64,000 nt of DNA from Streptomyces wedmorensis (GCF_000716445.1 NZ_JNWK01000042.1:1-64000); one strand, 5' to 3'; positions 36,490 through 46,145 are shown, numbered from the stretch's first letter. Translations and numbers: made by a program. The notes: generated by a model not told the origin, from the letters alone.

Positions 36490-36918
36490 CTAGCAGTTGA
36501 CGGGCGGGTTGCCGGAGGCCACCCGGCAGAAGTCGACACCGAGGCCGCCGTCGACGATGTTCCCGTTCGCGCCGACGCGGATGAAGTCGTTGCCGTCGTC
36601 CCCGCGGACCGCTCCCGTCGCGCCGACCGGGCCGTCGACCTGGATGTGGTCGGCGCCGGTGGAACCCCTCACGGTGCCGCCGACGGAGCCGGTGACGATG
36701 ATGTAGTCGGCGCCGCCCTGGCCGTTCACCGTGTCGCCGTCCGGGACCGAACCGCAGGTGATGTGGTCCGGGCCCGGCGTGCCGACGACGTTCTGGGCGC
36801 TGACGGTGACGCCGTTGACCCGGCACGAGGTCACCGCGTGCGCGGGTGTCGCGGTCAGGGCGACCGGGGCTATGACGAGAGTCGCGGCGCAGAGCGCGCG
36901 CATCGTGTGTCTGATCAT
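36490..36918 (-). CDS. Small secreted RTX-like (calcium-binding repeat) protein
   Basis: A 142-residue protein with a signal peptide (cleavage after AHA near residue 28). The mature part holds four short repeats related to the haemolysin-type nonapeptide GGxGxDxI: GQGGADYII, GSTGADHIQ, GDDGNDFIR and GGLGVDFCR. Four cysteines, two near each end of the mature chain, probably form disulfides. Usual RTX proteins are long and exported by type I systems; this one uses a Sec signal and is very small. Function unknown. Confidence 0.75.
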   Translation of the reverse strand: MIRHTMRALCAATLVIAPVALTATPAHAVTSCRVNGVTVSAQNVVGTPGPDHITCGSVPDGDTVNGQGGADYIIVTGSVGGTVRGSTGADHIQVDGPVGATGAVRGDDGNDFIRVGANGNIVDGGLGVDFCRVASGNPPVNC

Positions 36919-36983
36919 GCGATCAGTGACCCATGGTGACCTCCGGGTCGCAAATCGTCACGGTCGGTCACCCGCCGCTCGGG

Positions 36984-38357
36984 TCATTCCGCCGCCCGAA
37001 CGGCCGCCACCGCTTTGCGGGCCGCGACCAGGACCGGGTCCCACACCGGCGAGAACGGCGGCGCGTACCCCAGGTCCAGCGCCGTCATCGACTCCACCGT
37101 CATCCCCGCCGTCAGCGCCACCGCCGCGATGTCCACCCGCTTCGCCGCGCCCTCCCGGCCCACGATCTGCACCCCGAGCAGCCGCCCCGTACGCCGCTCG
37201 GCCAGCATCTTCACCGTCATCGGCGCCGCCCCCGGGTAGTAGCCCGCGCGACTGGTCGACTCGATCGTCACCGCCACGTACCGCAGCCCCACCTCGCGGG
37301 CGTCCTTCTCGCGCAGGCCGGTCCGGGCGATCTCCAGGTCGCAGACCTTCGACACCGCCGTCCCCACCACACCGGGGAAGGTCGCGTAGCCGCCGCCCAC
37401 GTTCGCCCCGATGACCTGGCCGTGCTTGTTAGCGTGCGTGCCCAGCGGGACGTACCGCTCCCGGCCCGAGACCAGGTCGAGGACCTCCACGCAGTCACCG
37501 CCCGCCCAGATGTTCCCGTGACCGCGCACCCGCATCGCCAGGTCGGTGAGCAGCCCGCCGGACGTCCCCAGCGGCAGCCCCGCCGCCCGCGCCAGCGAGG
37601 TCTCCGGCCGCACGCCCATGCCCAGGACCACCACGTCCGCCGGGTACTCGGCCGCGTCCGTCGCCACCGCCCGCACCCGGCCGTCGTCACCGGTCAGGAT
37701 CTTCGTCACCTCGGCCGAGGCGACCGTCCTGATCCCGAGCCCGTCCATCGCCCGGTGGACCAGCCGCCCCATGTCGGGGTCGAGGGTCGCCATCGGCTGC
37801 TCGCCCCGGGTCAGCACCGTCACCTCGTAGCCCCGGGCGAGCAGCGCCTCGGCCATCTCGACCCCGATGTAACCGGCGCCGACCACCACCGCGCGCCGCC
37901 CCGGCGTCCGCTCCAGCGCGTCGAGCAGCGCCTGGCCGTCGTCCAGGGTCTGCACCCCGTGCACGCCGGGCGCGTCGATCCCCGGCAGCGGCGGCCGCAG
38001 CGGGCGGGCCCCGGTGGCGATCACCAGCTTGTCGAAGCCCGTCCAGGACTCCGTACCCGCCTCCAGGTCCCGGTGCCGGACCCGCTGCCCCGGCACGTCG
38101 AGCGCCGTCACCTCGGTCCGCATCCGCAGATCGATGTCCCGGGCCCGGTGCTCCTCGGGTGAGCGGGCGATCAGCTCCGCCGGCGCGCCGACGTCACCGC
38201 CGACCCAGTACGGGATCCCACAGGCCGAGTACGAGGAGAAGTGACCGCGTTCGAACGCGACGATCTCCAACTCCCCGGCGGACCTGAGCCTGCGCGCCTG
38301 CGACGCGGCGGACATGCCCGCCGCGTCGCCACCGATGACCACCAGTCGTTCGCTCAT
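36984..38357 (-). CDS. FAD/NAD(P)-dependent oxidoreductase of the CoA-disulfide reductase / NADH oxidase group
   Basis: A 457-residue two-dinucleotide-binding-domain flavoprotein. The FAD motif is VVIGGDAAGMSAA and the NAD(P) motif is VVVGAGYIGVEMAE. A single redox cysteine, C46 in SYSACGIPYW, is the mark of the CoA-disulfide reductase, NADH oxidase and persulfide reductase group. The C-terminal dimerisation domain is complete. There is no rhodanese fusion. Streptomyces rely on mycothiol rather than CoA as bulk thiol, so the true substrate is uncertain. It is 10 bases upstream of the DUF4349 gene stop on the same strand. Confidence 0.87.
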   Translation of the reverse strand: MSERLVVIGGDAAGMSAASQARRLRSAGELEIVAFERGHFSSYSACGIPYWVGGDVGAPAELIARSPEEHRARDIDLRMRTEVTALDVPGQRVRHRDLEAGTESWTGFDKLVIATGARPLRPPLPGIDAPGVHGVQTLDDGQALLDALERTPGRRAVVVGAGYIGVEMAEALLARGYEVTVLTRGEQPMATLDPDMGRLVHRAMDGLGIRTVASAEVTKILTGDDGRVRAVATDAAEYPADVVVLGMGVRPETSLARAAGLPLGTSGGLLTDLAMRVRGHGNIWAGGDCVEVLDLVSGRERYVPLGTHANKHGQVIGANVGGGYATFPGVVGTAVSKVCDLEIARTGLREKDAREVGLRYVAVTIESTSRAGYYPGAAPMTVKMLAERRTGRLLGVQIVGREGAAKRVDIAAVALTAGMTVESMTALDLGYAPPFSPVWDPVLVAARKAVAAVRAAE

Positions 38358-38367
38358 GGAACAGAAA

Positions 38368-39447
38368 CTACTTCTCGGGTGCCTCCGCCGGCCCGGCCGC
38401 CCGGGTCACCCCGGCCGCGTTCCGCTCCCCGGCCGCCGCGTCCCCGTCCACCCGGGGCACCGGCACCGGCGCGGGACGCCGTGCGGCGCGGGCGGCGAGC
38501 CGGGGGCGCAGCAGCCGGCGCCAGACGACGAACACGACCAGCGCCACCGCCAGCCAGGGCGCGAGCGCGGCCAGCACGATGCCGATCCAGGCCACCGCGC
38601 CGACCAGGGCGTTCCATCCGCCGCTCAGGGCGTCACCGAACCCCGGGCGGCCCTCCTCGGGCTCTGCCGACGGCTTCGCCCTCTCCATCAGCTCGAGGGT
38701 GATCGTCGCCAGCGTCGTCCGGTCCTTCAGGGAGGCCTGCTGGGCGAGCAGCGACTCCAGGTCCGCCTGGCGGCGGCTCAGCTCGCCCTCCAGGGTCACG
38801 ACGTCGGCCAGCCGCTCCGCCCGCTGCATCAGGGCCCGCACCCGCGCCACGCTCGCCCGCTGGGTGGCGATCCGGCTCTCGACGTCCACCACCTGGTCGG
38901 TGACGTCCTTGGCGTCGGCCTTGCGGGCGATGAGCTTGCCGGTGCCCGCCAGCTCGGCGAGGACGGAGTCGTACCGCTCCTGCGGCACCCGCAGCACGAC
39001 CTGCGAGCTGACGTACGCGTCGTCGACCCGCTCCGTCGTCTCGTTCTCGACCCGCCCGCCCGCGCCCGCGGTCACCCGCCGGGCCGTGGCCAGCGCCTTC
39101 GTCACGTCCGCCACCTCGACGGACAGCGAGGCGGTACGGATGACGTGCTGCGGCGCGGGCACCTGCGCCCCGGGCTTCCCGGCGCCCGAGGAACCGTCGG
39201 CGGCCTCCTTGTCCGCACCGGCCGCCGACTCGTCGACGGCGCCCCGGTCCGCGTCCGCCGCCGCGCCGTCGGCGCGCGCACCCGCCTTCGGGTCCCCCCG
39301 CTCGGCCGAGTCCGAGCTCGCCCCGGCGCCACAGCCGGTCAGCACGAGCGAGGCCGCGAACAGCACCGCCGCGACCGTCCTCGTCCGGCCCGCCGTCCCC
39401 GCCCGTCCCGCCGTCCGCGTTCTCGCCGTCGTCCGTACGCTCCGCAT
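38368..39447 (-). CDS. DUF4349 lipoprotein
   Basis: A 359-residue membrane-associated protein. The N-terminus is unusually Arg/Thr/Ala-rich (RTTARTRTAGRAGTAGRTRT), followed by a lipobox LTGC with lipidation at C39. A DUF4349 domain (about 100-270) contains a predicted coiled coil (DVESRIATQRASVARVRALMQRAERL to LEGELSRRQADLESLLAQQASL). A C-terminal membrane helix (about 280-310) leads to a basic, Arg/Ala/Pro-rich cytoplasmic tail. DUF4349 has no known function; the architecture suggests an envelope sensor or scaffold. Confidence 0.85.
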   Translation of the reverse strand: MRSVRTTARTRTAGRAGTAGRTRTVAAVLFAASLVLTGCGAGASSDSAERGDPKAGARADGAAADADRGAVDESAAGADKEAADGSSGAGKPGAQVPAPQHVIRTASLSVEVADVTKALATARRVTAGAGGRVENETTERVDDAYVSSQVVLRVPQERYDSVLAELAGTGKLIARKADAKDVTDQVVDVESRIATQRASVARVRALMQRAERLADVVTLEGELSRRQADLESLLAQQASLKDRTTLATITLELMERAKPSAEPEEGRPGFGDALSGGWNALVGAVAWIGIVLAALAPWLAVALVVFVVWRRLLRPRLAARAARRPAPVPVPRVDGDAAAGERNAAGVTRAAGPAEAPEK

Positions 39448-39640
39448 GAGTCCCCCCCAAGGGTGATGGGTGAATGTCGGCGGTTGGACGTACGGGCGGG
39501 CGGTACGGGTTGCCGTCCGGCGGTAGCGATGCGGTCACGGTCCGGCCTCGGAACGGGCGCGGCGGACCGTACCCGGGCCCCGGACCGCCGACAGGCGGAC
39601 GGCGGCGAGGGGGAGACGGGCGATTTGAGAGAGTGGTCCC

Positions 39641-41104
39641 ATGAACGCGGACACCACGGGACCCCATGTCGTCGTCGCCGGAGGCGGTATCGCCGGACTC
39701 GCGGCCGCCCACCGGCTGGCCCTCGCCGGCCACCGGGTGACCCTCCTCGAAGCGGGCGACCGGGTCGGCGGCAAGCTCCTCGCCGGAGAGATCGCGGGCG
39801 CGCCCGTGGACCTCGGCGCCGAGTCGCTGCTCGCCCGCCGCCCCGAGGCGGTCGCCCTCGCCCGCGCCGTCGGCCTCGGCGACCGGCTCCAGGCCCCCGG
39901 CACCACCACCGCGTCCGTCTGGTCCCGCGGCGACCTGATCCCCATGCCCAAGGGCCACGTGATGGGCGTCCCCGGCGACGCCCGCGCGGTCGAGGGACTC
40001 GTCTCCCCGGCGGGCCTGGGCCGGATCGACCGCGACCTTGAGCTGCCCCCGACCGAGATCGGCGAGGACATCGCCATCGGCGCGTACGTCGCCGAGCGCA
40101 TGGGCCACGAGGTCGTCGACCGGCTCGTCGAACCCCTCCTCGGCGGCGTGTACGCCGGTGACGCCCACCGCATCTCCATGAAGGCCGCCGTGCCCGCCCT
40201 CTTCGAGGCGGCCCGCGTCCACCCCACCCTCACCGCCGCCGTCCGCGCCGTCCAGCAGGCCGGTGCGGCCGTCCCCGCCGACGCGGCGGGCGCCGCCACC
40301 GGCCTCGGCGGGGCCGCCTTCCTCGGACTCGACGGCGGCATCGGAACCCTCCCCGGCGCGGTCGCCGCCGCGATCCGCGCCGCCGGCGGCGAGATCCTCA
40401 CCGGCACCCCCGTGACCGCGCTGCTCCGCTCCGGCGCCACCGGCTGGCAGGTCGTGACCCGCGACCGGACGTTCGACGCCGACGCCGTCGTCCTCGCCAC
40501 CCCCGCCGGCACCGCCGCCGGCCTCCTCGGCGGCCACGCCCCGGGCGCCGCCGCCGAGCTCGACGGGATCGACTACGCCTCCATGGCCCTGGTCACCCTC
40601 GCCTTCCGCCGCTCCGACGTGCCCGCCCTGCCGGGCTCCGGCTTCCTCGTACCGCCCGTCGACGGCCACACCATCAAGGCCTCCACCTTCTCCAGCCAGA
40701 AGTGGAACTGGGTCACCGACTCCGCCCCCGACCTGTTCGTGCTGCGCACCTCCGTCGGCCGCCACGGCGAGGAGGAGCAGGTCCGGCGCGAGGACACCGA
40801 CCTCGTCGCCGCCTCCCTCAAGGACCTCGCCGCCGCCACCGGGCTCGCCGCCCGCCCCGTCGCCACCACGGTCACCCGCTGGACCGGCGGCCTGCCCCAG
40901 TACCCGGTGGGCCACCTGGCCCGCGTCGCACGCGTCCGCGAGGCGCTCGCCGCCCTTCCCGGACTGCGCGTCGCGGGAGCCGCGTACGACGGCGTCGGCA
41001 TCCCCGCCTGCGTCGCCTCGGCCCACCGCGCGGCGGACGAGATCGCGGACGAGATCGACGCCACGTCGAAAAGGACCGACCCCGGTGCGGGGCACTCCTC
41101 GTGA
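39641..41104 (+). CDS. hemG: Protoporphyrinogen/coproporphyrinogen oxidase (HemG/HemY type)
   Basis: A 487-residue flavoprotein of the HemY family. The N-terminal FAD motif is [22 protein letters not shown], and the C-terminal FAD contact is [20 protein letters not shown]. In Gram-positive bacteria this enzyme mainly oxidises coproporphyrinogen III to coproporphyrin III. It is 17 bases upstream of hemQ, so the two form an operon. The start is ATG at 39641. Confidence 0.93.
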   Translation: MNADTTGPHVVVAGGGIAGLAAAHRLALAGHRVTLLEAGDRVGGKLLAGEIAGAPVDLGAESLLARRPEAVALARAVGLGDRLQAPGTTTASVWSRGDLIPMPKGHVMGVPGDARAVEGLVSPAGLGRIDRDLELPPTEIGEDIAIGAYVAERMGHEVVDRLVEPLLGGVYAGDAHRISMKAAVPALFEAARVHPTLTAAVRAVQQAGAAVPADAAGAATGLGGAAFLGLDGGIGTLPGAVAAAIRAAGGEILTGTPVTALLRSGATGWQVVTRDRTFDADAVVLATPAGTAAGLLGGHAPGAAAELDGIDYASMALVTLAFRRSDVPALPGSGFLVPPVDGHTIKASTFSSQKWNWVTDSAPDLFVLRTSVGRHGEEEQVRREDTDLVAASLKDLAAATGLAARPVATTVTRWTGGLPQYPVGHLARVARVREALAALPGLRVAGAAYDGVGIPACVASAHRAADEIADEIDATSKRTDPGAGHSS

Positions 41105-41121
41105 CGGGCGAGAATAGGCGT

Positions 41122-41835
41122 ATGAGTGCGCCCGAAAAGATCCCGAACGCCGGTAAGAAGGCGAAGGACCTCAACGAGGTCATCCGCTACACCCTGTGGT
41201 CTGTCTTCAAGCTGCGCGACGTTCTGCCCGAGGACCGTGCCGGCTACGCCGACGAGGTTCAGGAGCTGTTCGACCAGCTCGCCGCCAAGGACATCACGAT
41301 CCGCGGCACGTACGACCTGTCCGGTCTGCGCGCCGACGCCGACGTCATGATCTGGTGGCACGCCGAGACGAGCGACGAGCTCCAGGAGGCGTACAGCCTC
41401 TTCCGCCGCACCAAGCTGGGCCGCGCTCTGGAGCCGGTCTGGTCGAACATGGCGCTGCACCGCCCCGCCGAGTTCAACAAGTCGCACATCCCGGCCTTCC
41501 TGGCCGACGAGACCCCGCGCGACTACGTCTCGGTGTACCCCTTCGTGCGCTCCTACGACTGGTACCTGCTGCCCGACGAGGACCGTCGCCGCATGCTCGC
41601 CGACCACGGCAAGATGGCCCGCGGCTACCCCGACGTCCGCGCCAACACGGTCGCCTCCTTCTCGCTCGGCGACTACGAGTGGATCCTCGCCTTCGAAGCC
41701 GACGAACTGCACCGCATCGTCGACCTCATGCGCCACCTGCGCGCCTCCGAGGCCCGGATGCACGTCCGCGAAGAGGTCCCCTTCTACACCGGTCGCCGCA
41801 AGAGCGTCGCCGACCTGGTGGCGGGCCTGGCCTGA
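41122..41835 (+). CDS. hemQ: Coproheme decarboxylase HemQ (chlorite-dismutase family)
   Basis: A 237-residue protein of the chlorite-dismutase fold. HemQ uses peroxide to decarboxylate coproheme III to heme b, the last step of the coproporphyrin-dependent pathway. The probable proximal heme histidine is in [10 protein letters not shown] (about residue 162), and the reactive-tyrosine region is in the [13 protein letters not shown] segment. True chlorite dismutases carry a distal arginine in a different context, so HemQ is the better call. ATG at 41122 follows the hemG stop closely. Confidence 0.94.
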   Translation: MSAPEKIPNAGKKAKDLNEVIRYTLWSVFKLRDVLPEDRAGYADEVQELFDQLAAKDITIRGTYDLSGLRADADVMIWWHAETSDELQEAYSLFRRTKLGRALEPVWSNMALHRPAEFNKSHIPAFLADETPRDYVSVYPFVRSYDWYLLPDEDRRRMLADHGKMARGYPDVRANTVASFSLGDYEWILAFEADELHRIVDLMRHLRASEARMHVREEVPFYTGRRKSVADLVAGLA

Positions 41836-41957
41836 CGGCCGTACGAACCTGGTGGCGGCCCGGCTCCCGGCCGGGCGCGCCATCCCTCGACCCGGAAGAT
41901 CAGACGGCAGGCGGACCACATGTGCCTGCCGCTCCAGCGACACCGGGTCCGGCTCCG

Positions 41958-41986
41958 GGTGCGGCGCGCGTGACGCGCGCCGCACC
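41958..41986. terminator. Bidirectional terminator after hemQ
   Basis: A perfect 13-bp stem (41958-41970 with 41974-41986) closes a TGA loop between convergent hemQ and the TIGR04222 paralogue. Confidence 0.85.
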
Positions 41987-42027
41987 GGCGTCATTTCCGG
42001 GGCCTTTTCAGGCGGCCCCGGACCTCC

Positions 42028-42786
42028 TCACGGCCGGTGCCGGGTGTCCTGCCCCCGGAAGGCCGCGCGGAGCTCCGGTTCCAGGACGGCTGGACCGCGC
42101 GTCGCGAGCGCGGTGAGCGGATCGGCGGCGGAGAGGCCGGAGAGCAGCCGCTGCCCGGCCGGTGAGGCCCAGCGCGTGTACGGGTACCGCTCGACCAGGC
42201 CGATCAGCAGACAGAGCCCCGACGCCAGCAGCGGCAGCGTGAACGCGGCGATCACCAGGGCCCGTTCGGCGGCCGGGACGAGCAGCGCCGCGGCCGTCCC
42301 GAGCACCAGGCCGAGCAGGAAGCCCGCCTTCACGGCCCGCAGCCCCTCCGCGACCTCCCGTCGCCCCGCCGCCGGCACCGCGAGCCCCAGGCCGACGAGC
42401 CGCTCCTCGATGCACCGCACCGAAGCGTCGGCGGCGACCACCGGACGTACGGAAGGGATGGGGCACTGCCCCTCGGGCCCGATGGCGCCGAGCACCGCGC
42501 GTTCCAGCTCGTCCCGGCCCGCGCCGCCCGCGTCCACCACGGTCGCCCAGCCGGTGTGGGCGAGCAGCAGCCGCCGTCCCCGGTGCATCGACACCAGCGT
42601 CAGGTCGGTGACCCGGAGCGGACCGCCCGCGAGGTACGCCGCCTCGTGGAGGGTCAGTTCCGGATCGGCTCCGCCCCTCGGGTCACCGGCGTCGGGCAGG
42701 GCCGCCGCGAGCGTCGCGCGGCAGACCCGCGCGCAGCCGACCCCCGCCACGACGCAGGCCACCAGGAGCAGGGGAACCCAGATCAT
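42028..42786 (-). CDS. TIGR04222-type membrane protein without Cys tail
   Basis: A 252-residue membrane protein. One N-terminal hydrophobic segment (residues 3-20) is followed by a soluble region carrying the family pattern (LTLHEAAYLAGGPLRVTDLTLVSMHRGRRL), then two close membrane helices (about 150-195) and a C-terminal soluble end. It is related to the larger upstream protein in the shared first two thirds (compare [21 protein letters not shown]) but stops before any Cys/Ser/Gly tail. It lies 69 bases downstream of that gene on the same strand and is probably cotranscribed. Confidence 0.75.
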   Translation of the reverse strand: MIWVPLLLVACVVAGVGCARVCRATLAAALPDAGDPRGGADPELTLHEAAYLAGGPLRVTDLTLVSMHRGRRLLLAHTGWATVVDAGGAGRDELERAVLGAIGPEGQCPIPSVRPVVAADASVRCIEERLVGLGLAVPAAGRREVAEGLRAVKAGFLLGLVLGTAAALLVPAAERALVIAAFTLPLLASGLCLLIGLVERYPYTRWASPAGQRLLSGLSAADPLTALATRGPAVLEPELRAAFRGQDTRHRP

Positions 42787-42855
42787 GTCCGAGTTCTACG
42801 GGACGACGGGCGGGCCCGCCACTCGAATGGCCGCGCCCGCCGTGCCGACGACCGG

Positions 42856-43893
42856 TCAGCCGCTGGAGCTGGAGCTGGAGCACGAACTCCCGCTGGAACT
42901 CGAACACGAGCTGCCGCTGGAGCTCGAACACGAACTGCCCGAGCCGCCGCAGCCGGAGCCGCCTCCCGAACAGGACCCGGAGGAGCAGGACCCGGACGAG
43001 CAGGACCCCGAGGAGCCCGATCCGCCGCCGCTCCCGCCGCCGCAGAAGCTGTTCTCTCCGCACCAGTCGGCGGCCACGCCCAGGGCCGCCGCGTCCGCCG
43101 AGGAGAACGAGGACGACGGACGCGTGCCGCGCCCTCGCTGCCGCGGCCGCCCGTAGACCCGTGCGGCGGCGAGGAGCTGCTCGCGCAGTACGGGGTCCGG
43201 CAGGGCACGCAGCCCGTGCAGGGCCACGAGGTGGCCGGCGTCCGCGAGAGAGGCGTGGGCGCGACCGTACGCGGCGACCGCGCGCCGGCCGGCCGAGGTG
43301 AGCTGCCGGGCGGAGAGCGACCCGCAGACGGCTGCGGTGATGATGGCGGCGAAGATCACGGGTGCCACCCGGAAGACGAACGGGAGCGAGAAGTCCGGGT
43401 CGGTGGCGGTGTCGATCATCGAGACGACCATCGAGACCGGGAAGAGGCAGAAGCCGGCGAGACCGAGGACGCGGCACCAGCGGGCCGCGGCCCGCCGCTT
43501 CGCCGGTTCGACGACGAGCCCACGCGTGGCGAGGCCGTCGCCGATCTCCTGCACCGCCGGGTGCCGCATCACGGCCGACCGCAGGTGGTGCAGGGCCCCG
43601 TGCGGGGCGGCGGCGTGTTCCTGGAGCACCGCGCGCTCCACCGGGTCGTATGCGGTGGGCCGCACGACCGCCACGATGCCGGGTCCGCCGATCGCGATCC
43701 TGCCGTCCGCCTGGAGGGCGGCCAGCGCGGCGTCGACGACCCTGGCGGGGCCGCCGTTGAGGAAGGCGGCCTCGTACCGGTCGTGGACGGGCCCGCCGGA
43801 CCCGACGCGCATCCGGACGACCCGGGTGATGGCCACGGCGATGCCGGTGACGCCCGCGAGGTAGACGAGGGTGACGAGGAAGTCCATGGTCAT
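42856..43893 (-). CDS. TIGR04222-type membrane protein with Cys/Ser/Gly-rich tail (possible MNIO substrate)
   Basis: A 345-residue protein. An N-terminal helix (about 4-22), a soluble region (about 30-135) and two membrane helices (about 145-190) precede a linker and then a 68-residue low-complexity tail made almost only of Gly, Ser and Cys. Nine cysteines are at residues 278, 284, 298, 303, 308, 315, 322, 330 and 338, with spacing 5, 5, 7, 7, 8, 8 at the end (SSGSC then SSSSGSSC units). Its ATG overlaps the stop of the DUF692 gene (ATGA), so the two are made together. Known: DUF692/MNIO enzymes modify cysteines in ribosomal peptides. Inference: the tail is a membrane-tethered substrate or metal-binding element. 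Confidence 0.78.
   Translation of the reverse strand: MTMDFLVTLVYLAGVTGIAVAITRVVRMRVGSGGPVHDRYEAAFLNGGPARVVDAALAALQADGRIAIGGPGIVAVVRPTAYDPVERAVLQEHAAAPHGALHHLRSAVMRHPAVQEIGDGLATRGLVVEPAKRRAAARWCRVLGLAGFCLFPVSMVVSMIDTATDPDFSLPFVFRVAPVIFAAIITAAVCGSLSARQLTSAGRRAVAAYGRAHASLADAGHLVALHGLRALPDPVLREQLLAAARVYGRPRQRGRGTRPSSSFSSADAAALGVAADWCGENSFCGGGSGGGSGSSGSCSSGSCSSGSCSGGGSGCGGSGSSCSSSSGSSCSSSSGSSCSSSSSSG
42859..43062 (-). repeat. Repetitive DNA coding the Cys/Ser/Gly tail
   Basis: This stretch codes the tail of the TIGR04222 protein. On the minus strand it contains imperfect 15-base units (SSGSC) and then 24-base units (SSSSGSSC). All units keep the frame, so slippage would change the cysteine number and not the reading frame. 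Confidence 0.7.
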
Positions 43894-45308
43894 CTCCGTA
43901 CGAGTGCGTGACGGGCGGCCCGTACGAGCCGGGCGGTACGGCCGGGCGGACGGTTGCCGGAACGGTCCTGCCACCACTCCGTGAGCAGTCGGCGCGCCGC
44001 CGGGTCCTCCGGACGCCCGGCCACGAGCAGGTGCTCGGCGAAGTCCAGCGCGTCCCGGCGGTACCCGCCGGTCATCGGCCGCGACCTGGCGTACGACAGG
44101 AACTCCGGCCTGAACCCCTTGCCCAGGATCTCCGGCAGTTCCGGCGCCACCTTCGCGACGACTCCCGCGCGCTTCGCCGCCAACGCGCGGCTCTGCACAC
44201 CGATCCTCCGGCTGTCGAAGCCCTCGGGCACCGGCGTTCCCGCGGCCAGCGCGGAGAGCAGGGAGGCCTGCGCGAGGCCGAGGCGCTGGCGCGCGTCCTC
44301 CGGTGCCGTCTCCGGGGCCGTGGGTGCCGCCACGACGGCGGCACCCGGCATCGGGCCGCCCGAGACGCGGGCGCCGGCGCCGATCAGGAGCGGCTGCCCG
44401 GCTGCGGGCATACGCTCCGCGAGGGCGGAACGGGTGGGCACAGCACCCACGCGCGGCGCCCTTGCGTTCGAACCCGCACCCCTGCGAGCGCCGGTCACCG
44501 TCCCCCGGATCACGCTCAACTCCTCGGCCAGCTCCTCCGCGGGCGGGAAGTCGTCGTCCCGCTCCAGCAGCACCCCCGGCGGCGCCACCCGCGAGGCGAG
44601 GTCCGCCAGGACGTCAAGGACCGCTCCCGGCACGGGATGCGCGTGGGTGTCGTGCCAGACCCCGTCCCGTTCGACGCCGCCCGCCACGTGGACGTAGGCG
44701 ATGGCCTCGACCGGAAGCTCGGAAAGGGCCTTCGCCGGGTCCTCGCCGCGGTTGACGTGGTTCGTGTGCAGGTTGGCGACGTCGACGAGCAGCCGGACCC
44801 CCGTGCGTTCGACCAGCTCCGCCAGGAACCGGCCCTCCGTCATCTCCTCGCCCGGCCAGGAGATGAGGGCCGCGACGTTCTCCAGGGCGAGCGGCACCGG
44901 CAGCGCGTCCTGCGCGATGCGGACGTTCTCGCAGAGCACGTCGAGCGCGTCGCGGGTCCGCGGCACCGGCAGCAGGTGGCCCGCTTCGAGCTGCGGCGTC
45001 GCGGTGAGCGGCCCCCCGGCCCGTACGAAGGCGATGTGCTCCGAGACGAGCGGCGCGCCGAGGGCCACCGCCTTCTCCGCGAGTGCGGCGAGCCGTGCCG
45101 GGTCCGGCCGGTCCGCGCCGCCGAGCCCCAGCGAGACGCCGTGCGGGACGACCGTCACGCCCCGAGCCCGCAGCCGGGTCAGCGAGTCGGGCAGGTGGCC
45201 GGCGCAGATGTTCTCCGCGACCACCTCGACCCAGTCGACGCCGGGCAGCGCCTCCACCGCCTCCGCGATCTCGGGACGCCAGCCGATGCCTGTGCCGAGT
45301 TCCGTCAT
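43890..45308 (-). CDS. DUF692 family enzyme (multinuclear non-heme iron oxidase, MNIO) with extra C-terminal domain
   Basis: A 472-residue protein. Residues 1-260 are the DUF692 TIM barrel of the MbnB/TglH family, which uses two or three irons to rearrange cysteine residues of peptide substrates. Candidate metal ligands are in place: H56 (VVPHG), E90/H91 (SEHIAF), E143 (ALENV), D176, N179 and H181 (DVANLHTN), H207 (YVHVAGG), D220/H222 (HDTHAHP) and E249 (LLERDD). A linker of about 80 residues leads to a helical C-terminal domain (about 340-455) where other MNIO systems have a separate partner protein. Its stop overlaps the start of the Cys-tail gene. The peptide product is unknown. Confidence 0.85.
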   Translation of the reverse strand: MTELGTGIGWRPEIAEAVEALPGVDWVEVVAENICAGHLPDSLTRLRARGVTVVPHGVSLGLGGADRPDPARLAALAEKAVALGAPLVSEHIAFVRAGGPLTATPQLEAGHLLPVPRTRDALDVLCENVRIAQDALPVPLALENVAALISWPGEEMTEGRFLAELVERTGVRLLVDVANLHTNHVNRGEDPAKALSELPVEAIAYVHVAGGVERDGVWHDTHAHPVPGAVLDVLADLASRVAPPGVLLERDDDFPPAEELAEELSVIRGTVTGARRGAGSNARAPRVGAVPTRSALAERMPAAGQPLLIGAGARVSGGPMPGAAVVAAPTAPETAPEDARQRLGLAQASLLSALAAGTPVPEGFDSRRIGVQSRALAAKRAGVVAKVAPELPEILGKGFRPEFLSYARSRPMTGGYRRDALDFAEHLLVAGRPEDPAARRLLTEWWQDRSGNRPPGRTARLVRAARHALVRR

Positions 45309-45390
45309 GTCCCCCTCCTTCGGTCCTCAGTCACCCCGGTGATGACCCGGGCGGTGACGTTCGAACCCCAAGGGGGGCACGTTCAGAGCT

Positions 45391-46074
45391 TCATTTGAGG
45401 TTCGGGAACGCGGACACCACCGTGCACGAGCCCGGCGCGATCTCCGTGAAGCCCGCGTCCCGGACCACCGGCAGCCCGCTCACCGTCAGCTCGGCCCAGT
45501 CCGCGGCCGTCGCGGTCCGGACCGCGAGCGGGAAACCGGCCTCCTGCCACGCCGTGCGCTCGGCCGCCGACATCGCCCACCAGAGGAGCTGCGCACCGTG
45601 CCCGGCCTGCGCCATCGTCTTGCCGGCCGACATGTCGAGCTCCGGGTTGAGCCAGAGCACCGCCGCCCCGTCCGGCACCGGGCCGGGCGCGGCAGGGTCG
45701 TCGAGGTCGGTGCCCGAGACCTGGAGCTTGGCCAGCTCCTTGGGCCAGCCGTCGAGCGGGACCGGCGGGAAGACCCGTACCTCCGCCTCCGCGCCGTCGA
45801 CCGTGATCCCCGGGAGCGCGCCCGCCTTCCGCCACTCGGCGCCGCGCGCCCGGCGCACCACCTTGCGGATGCGGGCGTCCTGCCAGTCGGTGACGGCCTG
45901 CGCCCACTCGCCCTCGCCGAGGGAACGGTCGTCGGTCAGGATCTCCAGGACGGCCCGCGCGGCGGTCTCCAGAGCGTCGGTACGGGACGGCGGCGCGTCC
46001 TTCTCGATGCGGACGACCAGGGGGAGGACGAACTGGGGCTTCTCGTCGCGGAGATCGGTCTCGTTGCTGCTCAC
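45391..46074 (-). CDS. Peptidyl-tRNA hydrolase Pth2-family protein
   Basis: A 227-residue protein. The C-terminal half carries the Pth2-type segment MSAGKTMAQAGHGAQLLWW, comparable to the lysine/histidine-containing helix of archaeal and eukaryotic Pth2, and the closing region (PVVRDAGFTEIAPGSCTVVSAF) fits. The N-terminal half is less conserved. Pth2 enzymes free tRNA from stalled peptidyl-tRNA; streptomycetes also have a classical Pth. It lies 82 bases upstream of the DUF692 gene on the same strand and could share its transcript, without an obvious functional tie. Confidence 0.78.
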   Translation of the reverse strand: MSSNETDLRDEKPQFVLPLVVRIEKDAPPSRTDALETAARAVLEILTDDRSLGEGEWAQAVTDWQDARIRKVVRRARGAEWRKAGALPGITVDGAEAEVRVFPPVPLDGWPKELAKLQVSGTDLDDPAAPGPVPDGAAVLWLNPELDMSAGKTMAQAGHGAQLLWWAMSAAERTAWQEAGFPLAVRTATAADWAELTVSGLPVVRDAGFTEIAPGSCTVVSAFPNLK

Positions 46075-46145
46075 CCGGCAAGTCTGCCACTGCCGTGACG
46101 AGTGATTCTTGTGGGAATCATCGCTTCCGGGCCAGGATGCCCCTC

